The notes under the pieces were generated by a model, which was not told the DNA's origin, made no database searches, and saw only the letters and a list, made by a program, of their open reading frames with translations. From assembly GCA_000961575.1 (NCBI GenBank), contig LADP01000039.1:62001-126000 (forward strand): a stretch of 64,000 nucleotides of DNA. Direction: 5' to 3'. The position numbers and the translations under genes were made by a program. Origin of the DNA: Peptococcaceae bacterium BRH_c8a (GTDB lineage: Bacteria; Bacillota; Desulfotomaculia; Desulfotomaculales; Desulfallaceae). Below are positions 14,972 through 24,348 of the stretch, in pieces; position 1 is the stretch's first letter, and the number at the start of each line of letters is the position of its first letter.

Positions 14972-17020
14972 ATGCTTAAATCGCCAAGAGACTACATTAT
15001 TATCGCCGTTGTCATCATCATCGTTACTTCCGGTTTGGTAGCCTGGCGTAACCTGCCTGGAGTTCCCTTTGCCGCCAACCCACCGGGTGGGTCTTTAACC
15101 GGTGCCGAACCCGGTTCGGCCCAAGCCGAAGTTAGTAAGGAACAAGTACAAACCGAGGCCAGGGAAGTGGGGGCCAATGAGCTGGGTTTGGTGCCGGTGC
15201 TGGTATATCACCTAATCGGCGAGCAGGAAGGCCGCTGGACCAGAACCCCGGCAAACTTTCGTCGGGATTTACAGGAACTCCACGACCGCGATTTCGTACT
15301 TGTCCCCCTAACTGATTACCTGACTGGCAACATGGACGTACCGGCCGGCAAATCTCCGGCCATAATCACTTTTGACGACAGCACCGCAGGCCAGTTCCGC
15401 CTGGTAGAAAAGGCCGGCCAGCTAGAAGTTGACCCGAATTGTGCGGTGGGCATGCTGCGCCAGTTCGGTGAACAGCATCCCGGGTTCGGACACGCAGCCA
15501 CGTTTTATGTGAACGCCCAACCCTTCGGCCAATCCGACCTATGGCAAAAAAAGCTCCAAATGCTAAACGAATGGGGTTTTGAAATAGGCAATCACACCTA
15601 TGGTCATAAGAACCTGAAAGGTTTATCCGCGGCTCAGGTGGCAGACGAGATAGCCCGCCTGCAAGAACATGTTCAAGAAGCGGTGCCGGGCTACCAACCA
15701 ACCTCATTTGCCATTGTGCAAGATGGGCTGCCCGAGCCATACGATGCGGTTATGAATGGCCAGCAGGAAGATACAAAATACGAGCACCAGGGTGTTGTCT
15801 GGTGGGCCTGGAGCGCCTCCCGCTCACCGTTCCACAAGGAATTTGACCGGAGCCGGATTCAGCGGATTCAGGTATTTGATGACCAAGGGGCCAGCTCACT
15901 GGTTAACTGGTTGGAAAGGATAACCGCTACCAAATATGTAAGCGACGGCAGGCCGGATACTCTGGCCATCCCGGAGGGCTGGCAGGAAGAAGTAGTGGCC
16001 CAACATGACCGGGAGCTGGTTATCTATCAACCCGACGAACCGGTTCGCGACCCGGCCGTTGACCAACAAGCCTCCAAAGCCAAAGGAATGCACGTCACCT
16101 ATTCCTGGGCTTCGGGCCGGGACCGGTGGGAAGGAATACTGGCCCTGGCCGAAAAAACGCAGATGAATACAGTACAGCTAGATGTTAAAGACGAATCCGG
16201 CCGCATCGGTTACCTTTCGGAGGTGGCAATGGCCAAGGAAACGGGTGCCGGCCGGGATATGCTGCCCATCCGGGACATGCTTAAAGAATTAAGGGCCAGA
16301 GAAATATACTCGGTAGCCAGGATCGTGATTTTTCGCGATCCTTTTCTAGCCCAGCAAAAACCGCAACTCATGGTGCGGGACAAAAACGGTGCTCCATTGA
16401 TGGATGGAGTTTGGGTGGATATTTACAGCCAAGAAGTATGGGACTATAACATTGAACTGGCCCGGGAAGCTTACGAACTTGGTTTTGACGAGGTGCAGTT
16501 CGATTATATCCGCTTTCCCGAAGGCACCGCCGCCAAAACTGCTATTTACGGCGCCAAGAACGACGACCGGCACCGGGTTGACGTAATTGCTGATTTTTTA
16601 AGCTACGCCCGGGCCCAACTGGGTTGGCATAAAGTAATATCGGCAACAGTATTTGGTTTTGCCGGTTTCGCAGTGGACGACATGGGCATCGGCCAGCGCC
16701 CGGAACGGATGGCACCCTACGTCGACTACCTGTCGCCCATGGTTTACCCCTCCCACTACAGCCAGGGCAATTACGGAGTTGCCAACCCCAACGCTCATCC
16801 GCTGGTAGTAGTAGACGGTTCAATTAAAGACTTCCAGGAACTTACCGCAGCTACGGGCTGCCAACTACGCCCCTGGCTGCAATCATTCACAATGGGCTCA
16901 CCGGCGTACGGCCGCAATGAAATACGCGCCCAAATCAAAGCCACCGAACAAAACGGCATCGACACCTGGCTACTATGGAACGCCGGATGCCAGTATAAGG
17001 CAGAGAATATAACATCCTGA
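14972..17020 (+). CDS. Exported two-domain protein: NodB-like polysaccharide deacetylase fused to DUF4015 glycosidase-like domain
   Basis: The product has 682 residues. An N-terminal membrane anchor (about residues 7-26) precedes a low-complexity linker. Residues about 70-330 look like a polysaccharide deacetylase, with PAIITFDDS and the paired histidines in GNHTYGHKNL. The usual motif is TFDDG, so the serine is a deviation. Residues about 370-680 fit DUF4015, a TIM-barrel family related to glycoside hydrolases, with MNTVQLDVKDESGRIGYLS, EVQFDYIRFPEG and YLSPMVYPSHY. It would act on cell-wall or exopolysaccharide glycans outside the membrane. ATG 14972 follows AGGAGG. The substrate is not known. 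Confidence 0.85.
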   Translation: MLKSPRDYIIIAVVIIIVTSGLVAWRNLPGVPFAANPPGGSLTGAEPGSAQAEVSKEQVQTEAREVGANELGLVPVLVYHLIGEQEGRWTRTPANFRRDLQELHDRDFVLVPLTDYLTGNMDVPAGKSPAIITFDDSTAGQFRLVEKAGQLEVDPNCAVGMLRQFGEQHPGFGHAATFYVNAQPFGQSDLWQKKLQMLNEWGFEIGNHTYGHKNLKGLSAAQVADEIARLQEHVQEAVPGYQPTSFAIVQDGLPEPYDAVMNGQQEDTKYEHQGVVWWAWSASRSPFHKEFDRSRIQRIQVFDDQGASSLVNWLERITATKYVSDGRPDTLAIPEGWQEEVVAQHDRELVIYQPDEPVRDPAVDQQASKAKGMHVTYSWASGRDRWEGILALAEKTQMNTVQLDVKDESGRIGYLSEVAMAKETGAGRDMLPIRDMLKELRAREIYSVARIVIFRDPFLAQQKPQLMVRDKNGAPLMDGVWVDIYSQEVWDYNIELAREAYELGFDEVQFDYIRFPEGTAAKTAIYGAKNDDRHRVDVIADFLSYARAQLGWHKVISATVFGFAGFAVDDMGIGQRPERMAPYVDYLSPMVYPSHYSQGNYGVANPNAHPLVVVDGSIKDFQELTAATGCQLRPWLQSFTMGSPAYGRNEIRAQIKATEQNGIDTWLLWNAGCQYKAENITS

Positions 17021-17339
17021 AGTGACGCACTTTTGTAGACCACCATGCCGCAATGCGGCACCAATGTGAAAAACCAGCCTTCGCGGCGATCCGGTGATAT
17101 CCGGAGCGAACGGTGCACCTGGATGCGTTGATTAGCCCGTCATAGCCCCGAATTCATGGCTACTAAGGGCGTAGTCAAATTGTTAAGCAATTTGTACCAT
17201 GCGGTAACAATAACCCGTTCCGACCATAACAATAAGAATTGCAAGAGAGAGCGGAGCGATATCACCGGAGCGCCGCGCCCACTACAACCATCGATAGAAG
17301 TATTCTCTTTTGTTGCATTAACGACCATAATTATTGCTA
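17021..17339. other. Gap before tRNA-Val
   Basis: About 320 nt with no convincing gene. A short hairpin TGCCGCAATGCGGCA is near 17045. Open frames of about 65 codons exist on both strands, but they lack ribosome sites and recognisable content. Confidence 0.5.
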
Positions 17340-17368
17340 TTGCAACAGCCATTTAGATATGGTATACT
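17340..17368 (+). promoter_or_regulatory. Sigma-A promoter of tRNA-Val
   Basis: TTGCAA and TATACT are separated by exactly 17 nt. The predicted start is about 48 nt before the mature tRNA, leaving a leader for RNase P. Confidence 0.75.
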
Positions 17369-17423
17369 AAAAGACGTCCATAAAAGGGGATGTCTCAGTA
17401 TTCAGGCAATAATTGTGTATAAT

Positions 17424-17499
17424 GGGGGCTTAGCTCAGCGGTAAGAGCGCTCGGTTCACATCCGAGAGGTCATAGGTTCGAATCCCATAGCCCCCACCA
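17424..17499 (+). tRNA. tRNA-Val (anticodon CAC)
   Basis: A 76-nt cloverleaf with acceptor arms GGGGGCT and AGCCCCC, D-arm with AGCTCAGCGGTAAGAGC, anticodon stem CTCGG/CCGAG around TTCACAT, and T-arm GGTTCGAATCC. The anticodon is CAC, reading GTG valine. CCA is encoded. It is a single tRNA gene with its own promoter and terminator. Confidence 0.96.
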
Positions 17500-17500
17500 T

Positions 17501-17530
17501 AAAAAAGACTTCAAAATTGAAGTCTTTTTT
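17501..17530 (+). terminator. Terminator of tRNA-Val
   Basis: AAAAAAGACTTC and GAAGTCTTTTTT form a 12-bp stem around AAAATT, ending in a T-run. It lies two bases after the CCA. Confidence 0.92.
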
Positions 17531-17588
17531 ATTTTAAACTTAAATCCATTTAAATTTAAATTTAAACTTAATTTATTGTTACCGAATA

Positions 17589-17624
17589 TAAAAACCCTCC
17601 GGTGTGACGCCGGAGGGTTTTTTC
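17589..17624 (-). terminator. Terminator of the symporter operon (bidirectional)
   Basis: AACCCTCCGG and CCGGAGGGTT form a 10-bp stem with T-runs on both sides, so it can work on either strand. It lies 40 nt past the stop of the minus-strand symporter. Confidence 0.88.
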
Positions 17625-17663
17625 GCCGGGCTTGTGGGGTGCATTTACAGACCCGGATAAAGC

Positions 17664-19256
17664 CTAATGTAGATCATCGCAATATTTTTTAATCGTTTCA
17701 TCCTTCGGTGGCTTGGTCAGCAGCGACACAATGATAAAGAATATGAAAGATACCGGAACCCAGTAAACCTGATGTGCCGTAGCTATCAAGTTTTCTTCAC
17801 TGCTGAGGAAGAACCAGTGCGGGCTGCCCAAATGATATTTGGCGTACAGCCATGAACAAAGGGTTAACGGGAAAAAAGTTATAATCGTAGCATAAGTGGC
17901 GGCTTTGGTTGATCTGCGCCACCACAACCCCAATATCAGCGGTGCGCCCACCGTAGAGATAATAGTTACAAACGCCCAACCCGAAAGGTCAAGTACTAGG
18001 GCCAAGGGCTTGAAAGCCAACAGGGCGCCTGCCACTAAAATTACTATAGTCCATAAGCGCAGCGATTTGATGGGGTTTTCAATGGCCCATTTACTGCCGA
18101 AAACGTTGCCCATCCAGTCACGACCGATTAGTACATTGAGCACCATCACCCAACCGGCAGCGGTAGACATGGCAATGGCCAGCCCTCCGGCCACCAGCAC
18201 GCCCAGTAGGATTGGGCTGCGCAACGCTTCAATAGCGGCAATCATGGAATAATCCGTTACAGCCACACCACCAACAGCGTATATTTCCTTAATTTTAGCC
18301 AGCAGTGACACGGCATCGGTGACCCCGGCTTCTCGCATCAGGGGGTGCAGAGTTTCTATGACTACCCTGGCAGCCGCACCGATAATCATCAGCCCCCAGT
18401 ACATAATGCCGCCAAAAACAACCGCCCAAAATACTGAGCGCCGCGCTGATTTAACGTCCATGGATGTAAAAAAGCGCACCACAGTGTAAGGCATGGCTGC
18501 AAAGCCAAAGTGCCAGACAAAATAAAATCCAATCATACCCGTCCAAGTAGCCATTAACGGGTGCGAAAACCCTTCCGGGTTATGAGGTGCCAACCAAAAG
18601 TTGGGGTTGTTGGTATTGATGGCTTCGCCTAAACCGATAAATCCTCCATAGTGGGTCAGGATGGCTATGGCACAGACTACGGCGGCAACGGTCATCATCA
18701 GCCCCTGGAAAGCGTTGGACCAGGTGGTCGCCACCATACCGCCCAGGTAAACATAGAACATCACCGCCCCGGTTGCCAGCACCACCGCCCAGAAATAAGG
18801 GATGTGCAGAATGGCCATCATAAACAAGCCGGTTCCTACCAGGGCCAGCACCACGTAGGCCAGGCCGGCAAACAGGGTGGGCAGGCCCACCAGAATGCGC
18901 ATGGTCTTTTGGTCTTCGTAGCGATCGGCATAATAATCGGTAAATGAAATAGGGGCATACTTGCGCAGCGGCGCTGCGGTAAGCATTGAAGCCAGCGGCA
19001 TACCGGCGATAATGCCGCACATGGCCCACCAAAAAGGGTAACCCAGTAGAAACACGAACGCGGGCATACCCAAAAAAGTAGCCGGGCTAAGGTAAGAGGA
19101 AGCAAGAGCGGCACCGTTCACCACAGCACCAACCCTGCGGCCACCCACCATGTAATCGGAGGCGCTGATAGCGGCTTTACGAGTGCACAACCCAATACCA
19201 AACACAATTACAAAGTACAAGACAGCGGCCAATATCACTACCGGGCTAACTCCCAC
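17664..19256 (-). CDS. Sodium:solute symporter family permease (first copy)
   Basis: The 530-residue product has about 13 hydrophobic helices and the SSS-family start ASDYMVGGRRVGAVVNGAAL, where such transporters bind substrate and sodium. Conserved LASSYLSPATFLGMPA and YVYLGGMVATTWSNAFQGLM follow. It imports a small solute, likely a carboxylate such as acetate, with Na+ as in ActP and PanF relatives; the exact substrate cannot be read. The GTG start overlaps the stop of the small gene upstream (19246-19518) by 11 nt, which indicates coupled translation and a two-subunit permease. A strong terminator follows. Confidence 0.88.
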   Translation of the reverse strand: MGVSPVVILAAVLYFVIVFGIGLCTRKAAISASDYMVGGRRVGAVVNGAALASSYLSPATFLGMPAFVFLLGYPFWWAMCGIIAGMPLASMLTAAPLRKYAPISFTDYYADRYEDQKTMRILVGLPTLFAGLAYVVLALVGTGLFMMAILHIPYFWAVVLATGAVMFYVYLGGMVATTWSNAFQGLMMTVAAVVCAIAILTHYGGFIGLGEAINTNNPNFWLAPHNPEGFSHPLMATWTGMIGFYFVWHFGFAAMPYTVVRFFTSMDVKSARRSVFWAVVFGGIMYWGLMIIGAAARVVIETLHPLMREAGVTDAVSLLAKIKEIYAVGGVAVTDYSMIAAIEALRSPILLGVLVAGGLAIAMSTAAGWVMVLNVLIGRDWMGNVFGSKWAIENPIKSLRLWTIVILVAGALLAFKPLALVLDLSGWAFVTIISTVGAPLILGLWWRRSTKAATYATIITFFPLTLCSWLYAKYHLGSPHWFFLSSEENLIATAHQVYWVPVSFIFFIIVSLLTKPPKDETIKKYCDDLH

Positions 19257-19518
19257 CGCGGCTCACCCCGCTTTTAACGCCCTTTTCGGCCCGTCGCCTG
19301 TCTTCACGTTCGGGGAAGTAGAACCAGGCCCAGGCGATAGCGACATTCAAAAAAACGTTCATAAAGATACACAAATAAAAGAATACTGCCGGCGCGCCTC
19401 CAATTTTGGCATTGAAGGTAAACCCGGGGTTGGTCATTTCAATAATCATAAACATCAGGGTTAATCCATACATGATTGCCAAACCCACCCAAAAAACCGG
19501 GTGTATACCTTTAAACAC
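19246..19518 (-). CDS. Small membrane subunit paired with the first symporter
   Basis: The 90-residue product has two hydrophobic helices (about residues 8-27 and 42-66) and a basic C-terminal tail EREDRRRAEKG. Size, position and overlap with the symporter fit the DUF485/DUF4212-like small partners of SSS permeases. It is expected in the membrane, perhaps needed for assembly or activity. The start is preceded by GGGGGG (reading minus). It lies 28 nt downstream of the DUF294 regulator gene on the same strand. Confidence 0.72.
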   Translation of the reverse strand: MFKGIHPVFWVGLAIMYGLTLMFMIIEMTNPGFTFNAKIGGAPAVFFYLCIFMNVFLNVAIAWAWFYFPEREDRRRAEKGVKSGVSRGGS

Positions 19519-19546
19519 ACTTACCCCCCCTTTTCCCCAAGCATAA

Positions 19547-21475
19547 TTATTTAACTAGCCAAAAGAGGGTAAAACTGGAGCTGGTTAACTTTTGCAACCG
19601 GGCAACGGCTGTAAAAGCATTCTTTAAAATTTCTCGTTCCTGCCTGGTTAAATGGGACGGGTTAATGTAATTATCCGCTTTTTCACCCCGGTTAACTTTC
19701 TTCAGGTTTTCACGGATCCTAAACATTAGCAGTGTTTCATAAGCCGCTTCAACAAAATCGGCTTCGTCGGACTTCAAACCACCCTTTTTCCTAAGCTCGG
19801 CAATTCGCTTGAACGTATTGGTTTCGGTAATCCCGTTTTTCAGAGCAAATATCCTGGTGCAGTTAACAATGTGTACACAGGCCTGCGTCTTAAGACTAAG
19901 TTGGTCTTTATACGGCCCCGATTTTTCGGTTAAAAAACCGCCCCAAATACTCACCGGCACTCGGGAGCCGAGGTCATCCTGAGTTAAATAATGTGAGATG
20001 GCCGGCGACTGGCCGTAAAACTTAATTACTTTTTTCCACAGTGTATCAGCCAGTTTTTTCTCCCCGTATACCGGTTTAAAATCCATCATAATCGTAATCT
20101 GCCGCAGCGCATTGGGGTCGCCGGCCACTGTTTCAACCCAGTGTTCAACCACTTGTTCCCATTCCCCCAATGATTTGCACCACTGGGGATTGGAAGCCAT
20201 CACATTGCCCGGACACTTGACAAATCCGCAGCGATCCAGGCCCTCGTTAACCAGCAGGGCCAGTTTAAGAAAGTACTCCCGGATGCGATCCGCGCTTTCC
20301 GTTTCATGGTCCTTAAAGATAATGAAGTTGTCCTGGTCGGTTCTAATCGTCTGCTCTTGCCGACCGGCACTGCCTGTGTTCACCCAGCAGTATTCCACTG
20401 GCGGAACAGGGTAACCCCGGTTAACCATGTCCAGCTCACAAAGCTGGACTACCTTACGGGTCAGACGTTCGTGAAACTCATTAAGGATCATCAGTATTTC
20501 GGGCACCGGTGCCTTTTCAGCCACCAGGGCATTTAACAAGGTATCTATTTCGGTACCAATTTTAGCCAGCCCGTCAATATCCTGCTGAGTTTCGATGTCA
20601 TGAATGATCTTGAGATTACCGGCGGCCCTAGTCTTAATCAGGTCGGCCAGCGTAACCATGCCCACCAACCTGCCGCGACTGGTTACCACCAGGTGCTTAA
20701 CCCGGTTCCTTGATGCGGCCATCAGGGCATCGGCATAAAATGAATCGGCTGCAATACTGACCACTTGCGGGCTCATGATTTGGCCGGCGGTGATAGCCAG
20801 GTAATCAGTGACCGACCGCGCCAGAACCCCATGCACCAGATTGGCCAGTGTTATCAGCCCCACCGGGTTACTATCACCACTGGTGACCACCACGGCGCTG
20901 ATATTATTTTTTTCCATTAATCCCGCGACATCGGTAATCAGGTCTTCAGTGGTACAGGATATTACCGGGGAAGACATAATATCACTGATGCGTTTGCGAA
21001 AAAGCGGGGTCTCTAATTGTCCTGTTGAGTCAAATATTTGATCATGGATGACCTCGTCATACAGTGAGCGCATCCGCTCCACCAGCATTTCGGTGAGGTA
21101 ACCCGCAAAATTAATGTGTTTGCCAATTAGCTGTTCAATTATTTCACCGGGAATCAGGATGCAGGTTAGCTCCTCCTTGGCCCTGACCGATGCCGTGTAC
21201 TGCTCGCCGGTCAAACCCGTTTCACCAAAAAATTCTTCTACGCCCCGGTACCCGATAACCGCTTCGTCACCCTTGTCATTGGTAGCAACAACCTCCGCTG
21301 AACCCCTGACAATAAGAAATAACGTATTTAAGCTTTCTTGGGACTGTCTGAAAATGTATAACCCCGGGGCATAGGTTTCCATGTGCAGTTTAAATTCCAA
21401 AGCATCCAGCACATTGGACGGTAAAAATTTGAACGGGGGAATGCTGTCCAAAACCTCCCTGACATCTTTAGGCAT
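19547..21475 (-). CDS. cNMP-binding, CBS-pair and DUF294 nucleotidyltransferase-like signalling protein
   Basis: The 642-residue cytoplasmic product has three parts. Residues about 10-130 are a cyclic-nucleotide-binding fold with GVEEFFGETGLTG. Two CBS motifs follow (about 165-290) with ISDIMSSPVISC and AGQIMSPQVVSIAADS. The C-terminal part is the DUF294 nucleotidyltransferase-like domain with NTGSAGRQEQTIRTDQDN, whose GSxGR..Q and DQD residues match the metal and nucleotide-binding centre of GlnD-type enzymes. Such proteins sit beside acetate-type symporters in many bacteria and are presumed regulators. I chose ATG 21475 behind TTTGGAGGTG. It lies between the two symporter modules. Confidence 0.9.
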   Translation of the reverse strand: MPKDVREVLDSIPPFKFLPSNVLDALEFKLHMETYAPGLYIFRQSQESLNTLFLIVRGSAEVVATNDKGDEAVIGYRGVEEFFGETGLTGEQYTASVRAKEELTCILIPGEIIEQLIGKHINFAGYLTEMLVERMRSLYDEVIHDQIFDSTGQLETPLFRKRISDIMSSPVISCTTEDLITDVAGLMEKNNISAVVVTSGDSNPVGLITLANLVHGVLARSVTDYLAITAGQIMSPQVVSIAADSFYADALMAASRNRVKHLVVTSRGRLVGMVTLADLIKTRAAGNLKIIHDIETQQDIDGLAKIGTEIDTLLNALVAEKAPVPEILMILNEFHERLTRKVVQLCELDMVNRGYPVPPVEYCWVNTGSAGRQEQTIRTDQDNFIIFKDHETESADRIREYFLKLALLVNEGLDRCGFVKCPGNVMASNPQWCKSLGEWEQVVEHWVETVAGDPNALRQITIMMDFKPVYGEKKLADTLWKKVIKFYGQSPAISHYLTQDDLGSRVPVSIWGGFLTEKSGPYKDQLSLKTQACVHIVNCTRIFALKNGITETNTFKRIAELRKKGGLKSDEADFVEAAYETLLMFRIRENLKKVNRGEKADNYINPSHLTRQEREILKNAFTAVARLQKLTSSSFTLFWLVK

Positions 21476-21539
21476 GGTGACACCTCCAAACATTATTTGC
21501 CACCAGAATATCCTTTTTATAAGATATACGCAACAAAAT

Positions 21540-21570
21540 GTTTAGGGCTTGCACCGTGCAAGCCCTAAAC
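21540..21570 (-). terminator. Inverted repeat between second symporter and DUF294 gene
   Basis: GTTTAGGGCTTGCA and TGCAAGCCCTAAAC form a perfect 14-bp stem around CCG. On the minus strand it is followed by ATTTTGTT, a weak U-tract. It may be a partial terminator that lowers expression of the downstream DUF294 and first symporter genes. Confidence 0.6.
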
Positions 21571-21600
21571 TTAGTCAAGTTCGGACATCAACAATAAATG

Positions 21601-23154
21601 CTATTCTCCTTTAGAGTGAATCTTGGCCATAAATTCGTTCACATCAGCGGGAACCTTGCCGTCAATTTTAGATACCACATAGACAGCCAGGAAACCGAGC
21701 GGAACCGTCCATAATCCCGGCACCGGGAACCGCATGGCCTCAGGTACAAATTGTGGTAGGAAGATGAAATATAGTGATGAAATCAAGCCGACCAGCATCC
21801 CGGCAATGGCTCCTTTTTCAGTCATGCCCCGCCACCAGATGCCTAAGATAAATATGGGTGCGAAGGTAGAGGCGGCTACGTTGAAAGCCAGACCTACCAA
21901 GTGACCAATGGCAGCTGTTTCGACCATTAAACCGAGGATGCCATAGAAGACACCACAGATAACGGTAGACCAGCGGGCCGCCTTAACTTTCTGCTTTTCA
22001 TCGGCGTTGGTGTTAATAAAGTGCGTATAGATATCATGCCCAAGTGCACCGGTGCTGGCAATGAAAAGGCCAGAGAGGTTGGAGAACACCGCCGCAAAGG
22101 CGCCGGCCACTACAATACCCAGCAGCCATCTGCCGCCCAATGCCTCGGCCAAGGCAGGTATCACCATGTTGGTTCCACCTGTCGTGAAGTAAGCAGCTAC
22201 GTGTTCAGGCAGGCCGCCTGCGACGAACACTGCACGACCCACGGTGCCCAGGTACAGTGCCAGGAAGAAAAACACTGAAGCAATACCAATGGCAAACAGT
22301 CCGGAGAGACGGGCTTCTCTGGCTGAAGGGTTGGTATAGAAACGCAGTAAAATGTGCGGTAGACCAAGGGTACCAAAAACTAAACCAAAGAGAATGGATA
22401 TGGTTGACGGAAGAGTCTTAAACAGATACCCGCCAGTCCACTCCCAGGTAGTACCATCGTGCATGATGGCCGTACCCGCAATAGCGGCAGTGTCCGGTAT
22501 GGCCCCTTGAAAGCTGACCAGTAATTCCATGATTTTGCCATAGTTATAGCCTGCGGAAACGGCAATGGCAAACAGAATAATGAAAGCTCCGAAACGGATC
22601 CAGATTTCTAAGGCCTGGTTGATGGTGGTTCCTTTCATACCACCCACACCGACGTAAAATACCATAACAATAACAGTGAATAAAACACCGAACTGATAGG
22701 TGGCCCCGAAAAACATTTTTAGAATGGCAGCCGCACCCAGGATTTGCGGGGCAGCATAAAAACCGGAAATAGCCAGCACTACAATTACCGCCACCAGGCG
22801 GGCACTTTGACTGTGGAAGCGCTGAGCTAAAAAGTCCGGTACCGTGTAGGCGCCAAACTTTCTTAGCGGTCCGGCCACGAACACGGTTAAGAGGGTTAAG
22901 CCTGCTGAAAAGCAAAAGGTATAGAATATGCCGTCATAGCCAAATGCGAAAGTCAGTCCCGCCAGGCCTAAAAAGGTGGCGGCAGAAAGATAATCGCCGG
23001 CAATGGCGGAACCGTTCAACGCCCACCCGAAACTGCGCCCGCCAACGTAAAAGTTTACGGTGCTCTTGGTATAACGTTGGGTGGCAAAAGTGATACCTAC
23101 AATGGTTGCTAGTAATATGATGGTAAATATATATTTGGGCTCTAATAGAAACAT
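21601..23154 (-). CDS. Sodium:solute symporter, ActP-like (second copy)
   Basis: The 517-residue product has about 13 hydrophobic helices. The segments NFYVGGRSFGWALNGSAIAG and YLSAATFLGLAGLTFAFGYD are close to the cation/acetate symporter ActP group. It likely takes up acetate or a similar short-chain carboxylate with sodium. It begins directly at the stop of the DUF485-type gene, so the pair is coupled. It is clearly related to, but distinct from, the copy at 17664. A hairpin follows the stop. Confidence 0.88.
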   Translation of the reverse strand: MFLLEPKYIFTIILLATIVGITFATQRYTKSTVNFYVGGRSFGWALNGSAIAGDYLSAATFLGLAGLTFAFGYDGIFYTFCFSAGLTLLTVFVAGPLRKFGAYTVPDFLAQRFHSQSARLVAVIVVLAISGFYAAPQILGAAAILKMFFGATYQFGVLFTVIVMVFYVGVGGMKGTTINQALEIWIRFGAFIILFAIAVSAGYNYGKIMELLVSFQGAIPDTAAIAGTAIMHDGTTWEWTGGYLFKTLPSTISILFGLVFGTLGLPHILLRFYTNPSAREARLSGLFAIGIASVFFFLALYLGTVGRAVFVAGGLPEHVAAYFTTGGTNMVIPALAEALGGRWLLGIVVAGAFAAVFSNLSGLFIASTGALGHDIYTHFINTNADEKQKVKAARWSTVICGVFYGILGLMVETAAIGHLVGLAFNVAASTFAPIFILGIWWRGMTEKGAIAGMLVGLISSLYFIFLPQFVPEAMRFPVPGLWTVPLGFLAVYVVSKIDGKVPADVNEFMAKIHSKGE

Positions 23155-23478
23155 TTACATATCCGCCCCTTTCCCGGTCTTTTCTTCCATTTCAGCAGAG
23201 ATGAAAAAGTCCTTGGTGTAGAAGTAAACATGAATTGCAGCTATGGCAAAAGCCATGAACATTGCTCCTATGGCTGTGAGGAACCAGGTCAGGGACATGC
23301 CCCCCCAAACGCGGATTTTCATAAACTCCGGGGCGGTAAAGTTAAGCACCGGTACGATAAACATGTAAGCGAGGTAAACTACACCTAACCATAGACAAAG
23401 TTTAATTTCCTTGGACATGCGATATGAAATAGTGCGGTCTAGCGGGGCTAAATCTTTGTAATCAATCTTAGTAGACAT
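23155..23478 (-). CDS. DUF485-like small membrane partner of the ActP-like symporter
   Basis: The 107-residue product has two transmembrane helices (about residues 28-48 and 62-86) and charged ends. The layout fits the DUF485 proteins (such as YjcH) that accompany ActP. The ATG is preceded by AAAGGAGTG. The symporter begins one base after its stop. The gap upstream (23479-23685) is AT-rich and should hold the promoter, but I see no clear consensus boxes. Confidence 0.82.
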   Translation of the reverse strand: MSTKIDYKDLAPLDRTISYRMSKEIKLCLWLGVVYLAYMFIVPVLNFTAPEFMKIRVWGGMSLTWFLTAIGAMFMAFAIAAIHVYFYTKDFFISAEMEEKTGKGADM

Positions 23479-23685
23479 AAGTTCACTCCTTTAAGTTATT
23501 GTCATCCTTTTACAATTAGTTAATGAGCGTTACATCTTAAACACCCCCTAAAACGATTTTCTTTGTTAATTTATTTGCAAGTTCTACAAATCTTTTATAT
23601 TTTCTCTATTCTTTTTATATTCTGAATATTTAAATTACAACTTGTCATCCAATAGTAAGGTCATATGTATATAAATACTTAAAGC

Positions 23686-23997
23686 TTATGGCTTTCTGTA
23701 AAACAACCGGTAATGAAGTTCACTGAATAAAAACATTGTCACTAGCGGTACACCTACGCCGACCAGAAAGCCCAAACCAAGGTTGCGACTTAAGTCAACA
23801 CCAATGCCATATAAAATGAAGTTAATCCCCACACCCACCAAAAAATACGGTACTAACCATTTACTTTTGCGATAGGCTTTTTCCCAGTTGTGCATGTCCT
23901 CGTGGGATTGAAACTCCAGCCTGCGCTTTCCACCTTTTTTCCCCGGCATAGGTATTTCCAGCACATGGGTTTTCAATGGAGCCTTTTCCCTGCTCAT
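23686..23997 (-). CDS. Unrecognised small membrane protein, two helices
   Basis: The 103-residue product has a basic soluble head (GKKGGKRRLEFQSHEDMHNW), then two hydrophobic helices at about residues 47-66 and 72-92. The ATG is preceded by GAGGG. It lies upstream of the symporter block on the same strand, separated by 207 nt, and could be the first gene of that unit or independent. I do not recognise a family. Confidence 0.65.
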   Translation of the reverse strand: MSREKAPLKTHVLEIPMPGKKGGKRRLEFQSHEDMHNWEKAYRKSKWLVPYFLVGVGINFILYGIGVDLSRNLGLGFLVGVGVPLVTMFLFSELHYRLFYRKP

Positions 23998-24348
23998 GAT
24001 TTTACCCTCGGGATAAGTATTGATTGAGCAACCATAGAAAGATACTAATTGATATTAAGCCTATAACACTATAATACACAAAATATTTTGAAAGTAAATA
24101 CAATTCGACACGAAGCATTATGGCCTAAATGCAAATCTAATTACGCATATTTTAATTATGCAAGATTATTTCCACATTTTTAGCCACCCGTTCAATTGTC
24201 ATATTATTGGCTTCAAAGGTGGATAAATTCCGCCAACGGAACGGTTTACAGTTATTACCTCGTGGGCTTGTATACGTAGGTTAACAATTAAATTCGTTAA
24301 CTGTCATTGATTGTTAACAGTTAAACATGGCATGTAGATCTATATTTT
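23998..24348. other. AT-rich gap with clustered GTTAAC motifs
   Basis: The 351 nt contain no gene that I can support. Near 24279-24325 three GTTAAC palindromes occur within about 45 nt. This may be an operator or simply AT-rich sequence. The 3' end of comB lies to the right. Confidence 0.4.

Noticed and set aside
17156-17356. Open frame of 66 codons with a hydrophobic end before tRNA-Val
   Set aside because: No ribosome site, and the tRNA promoter overlaps its end; coding composition is poor.
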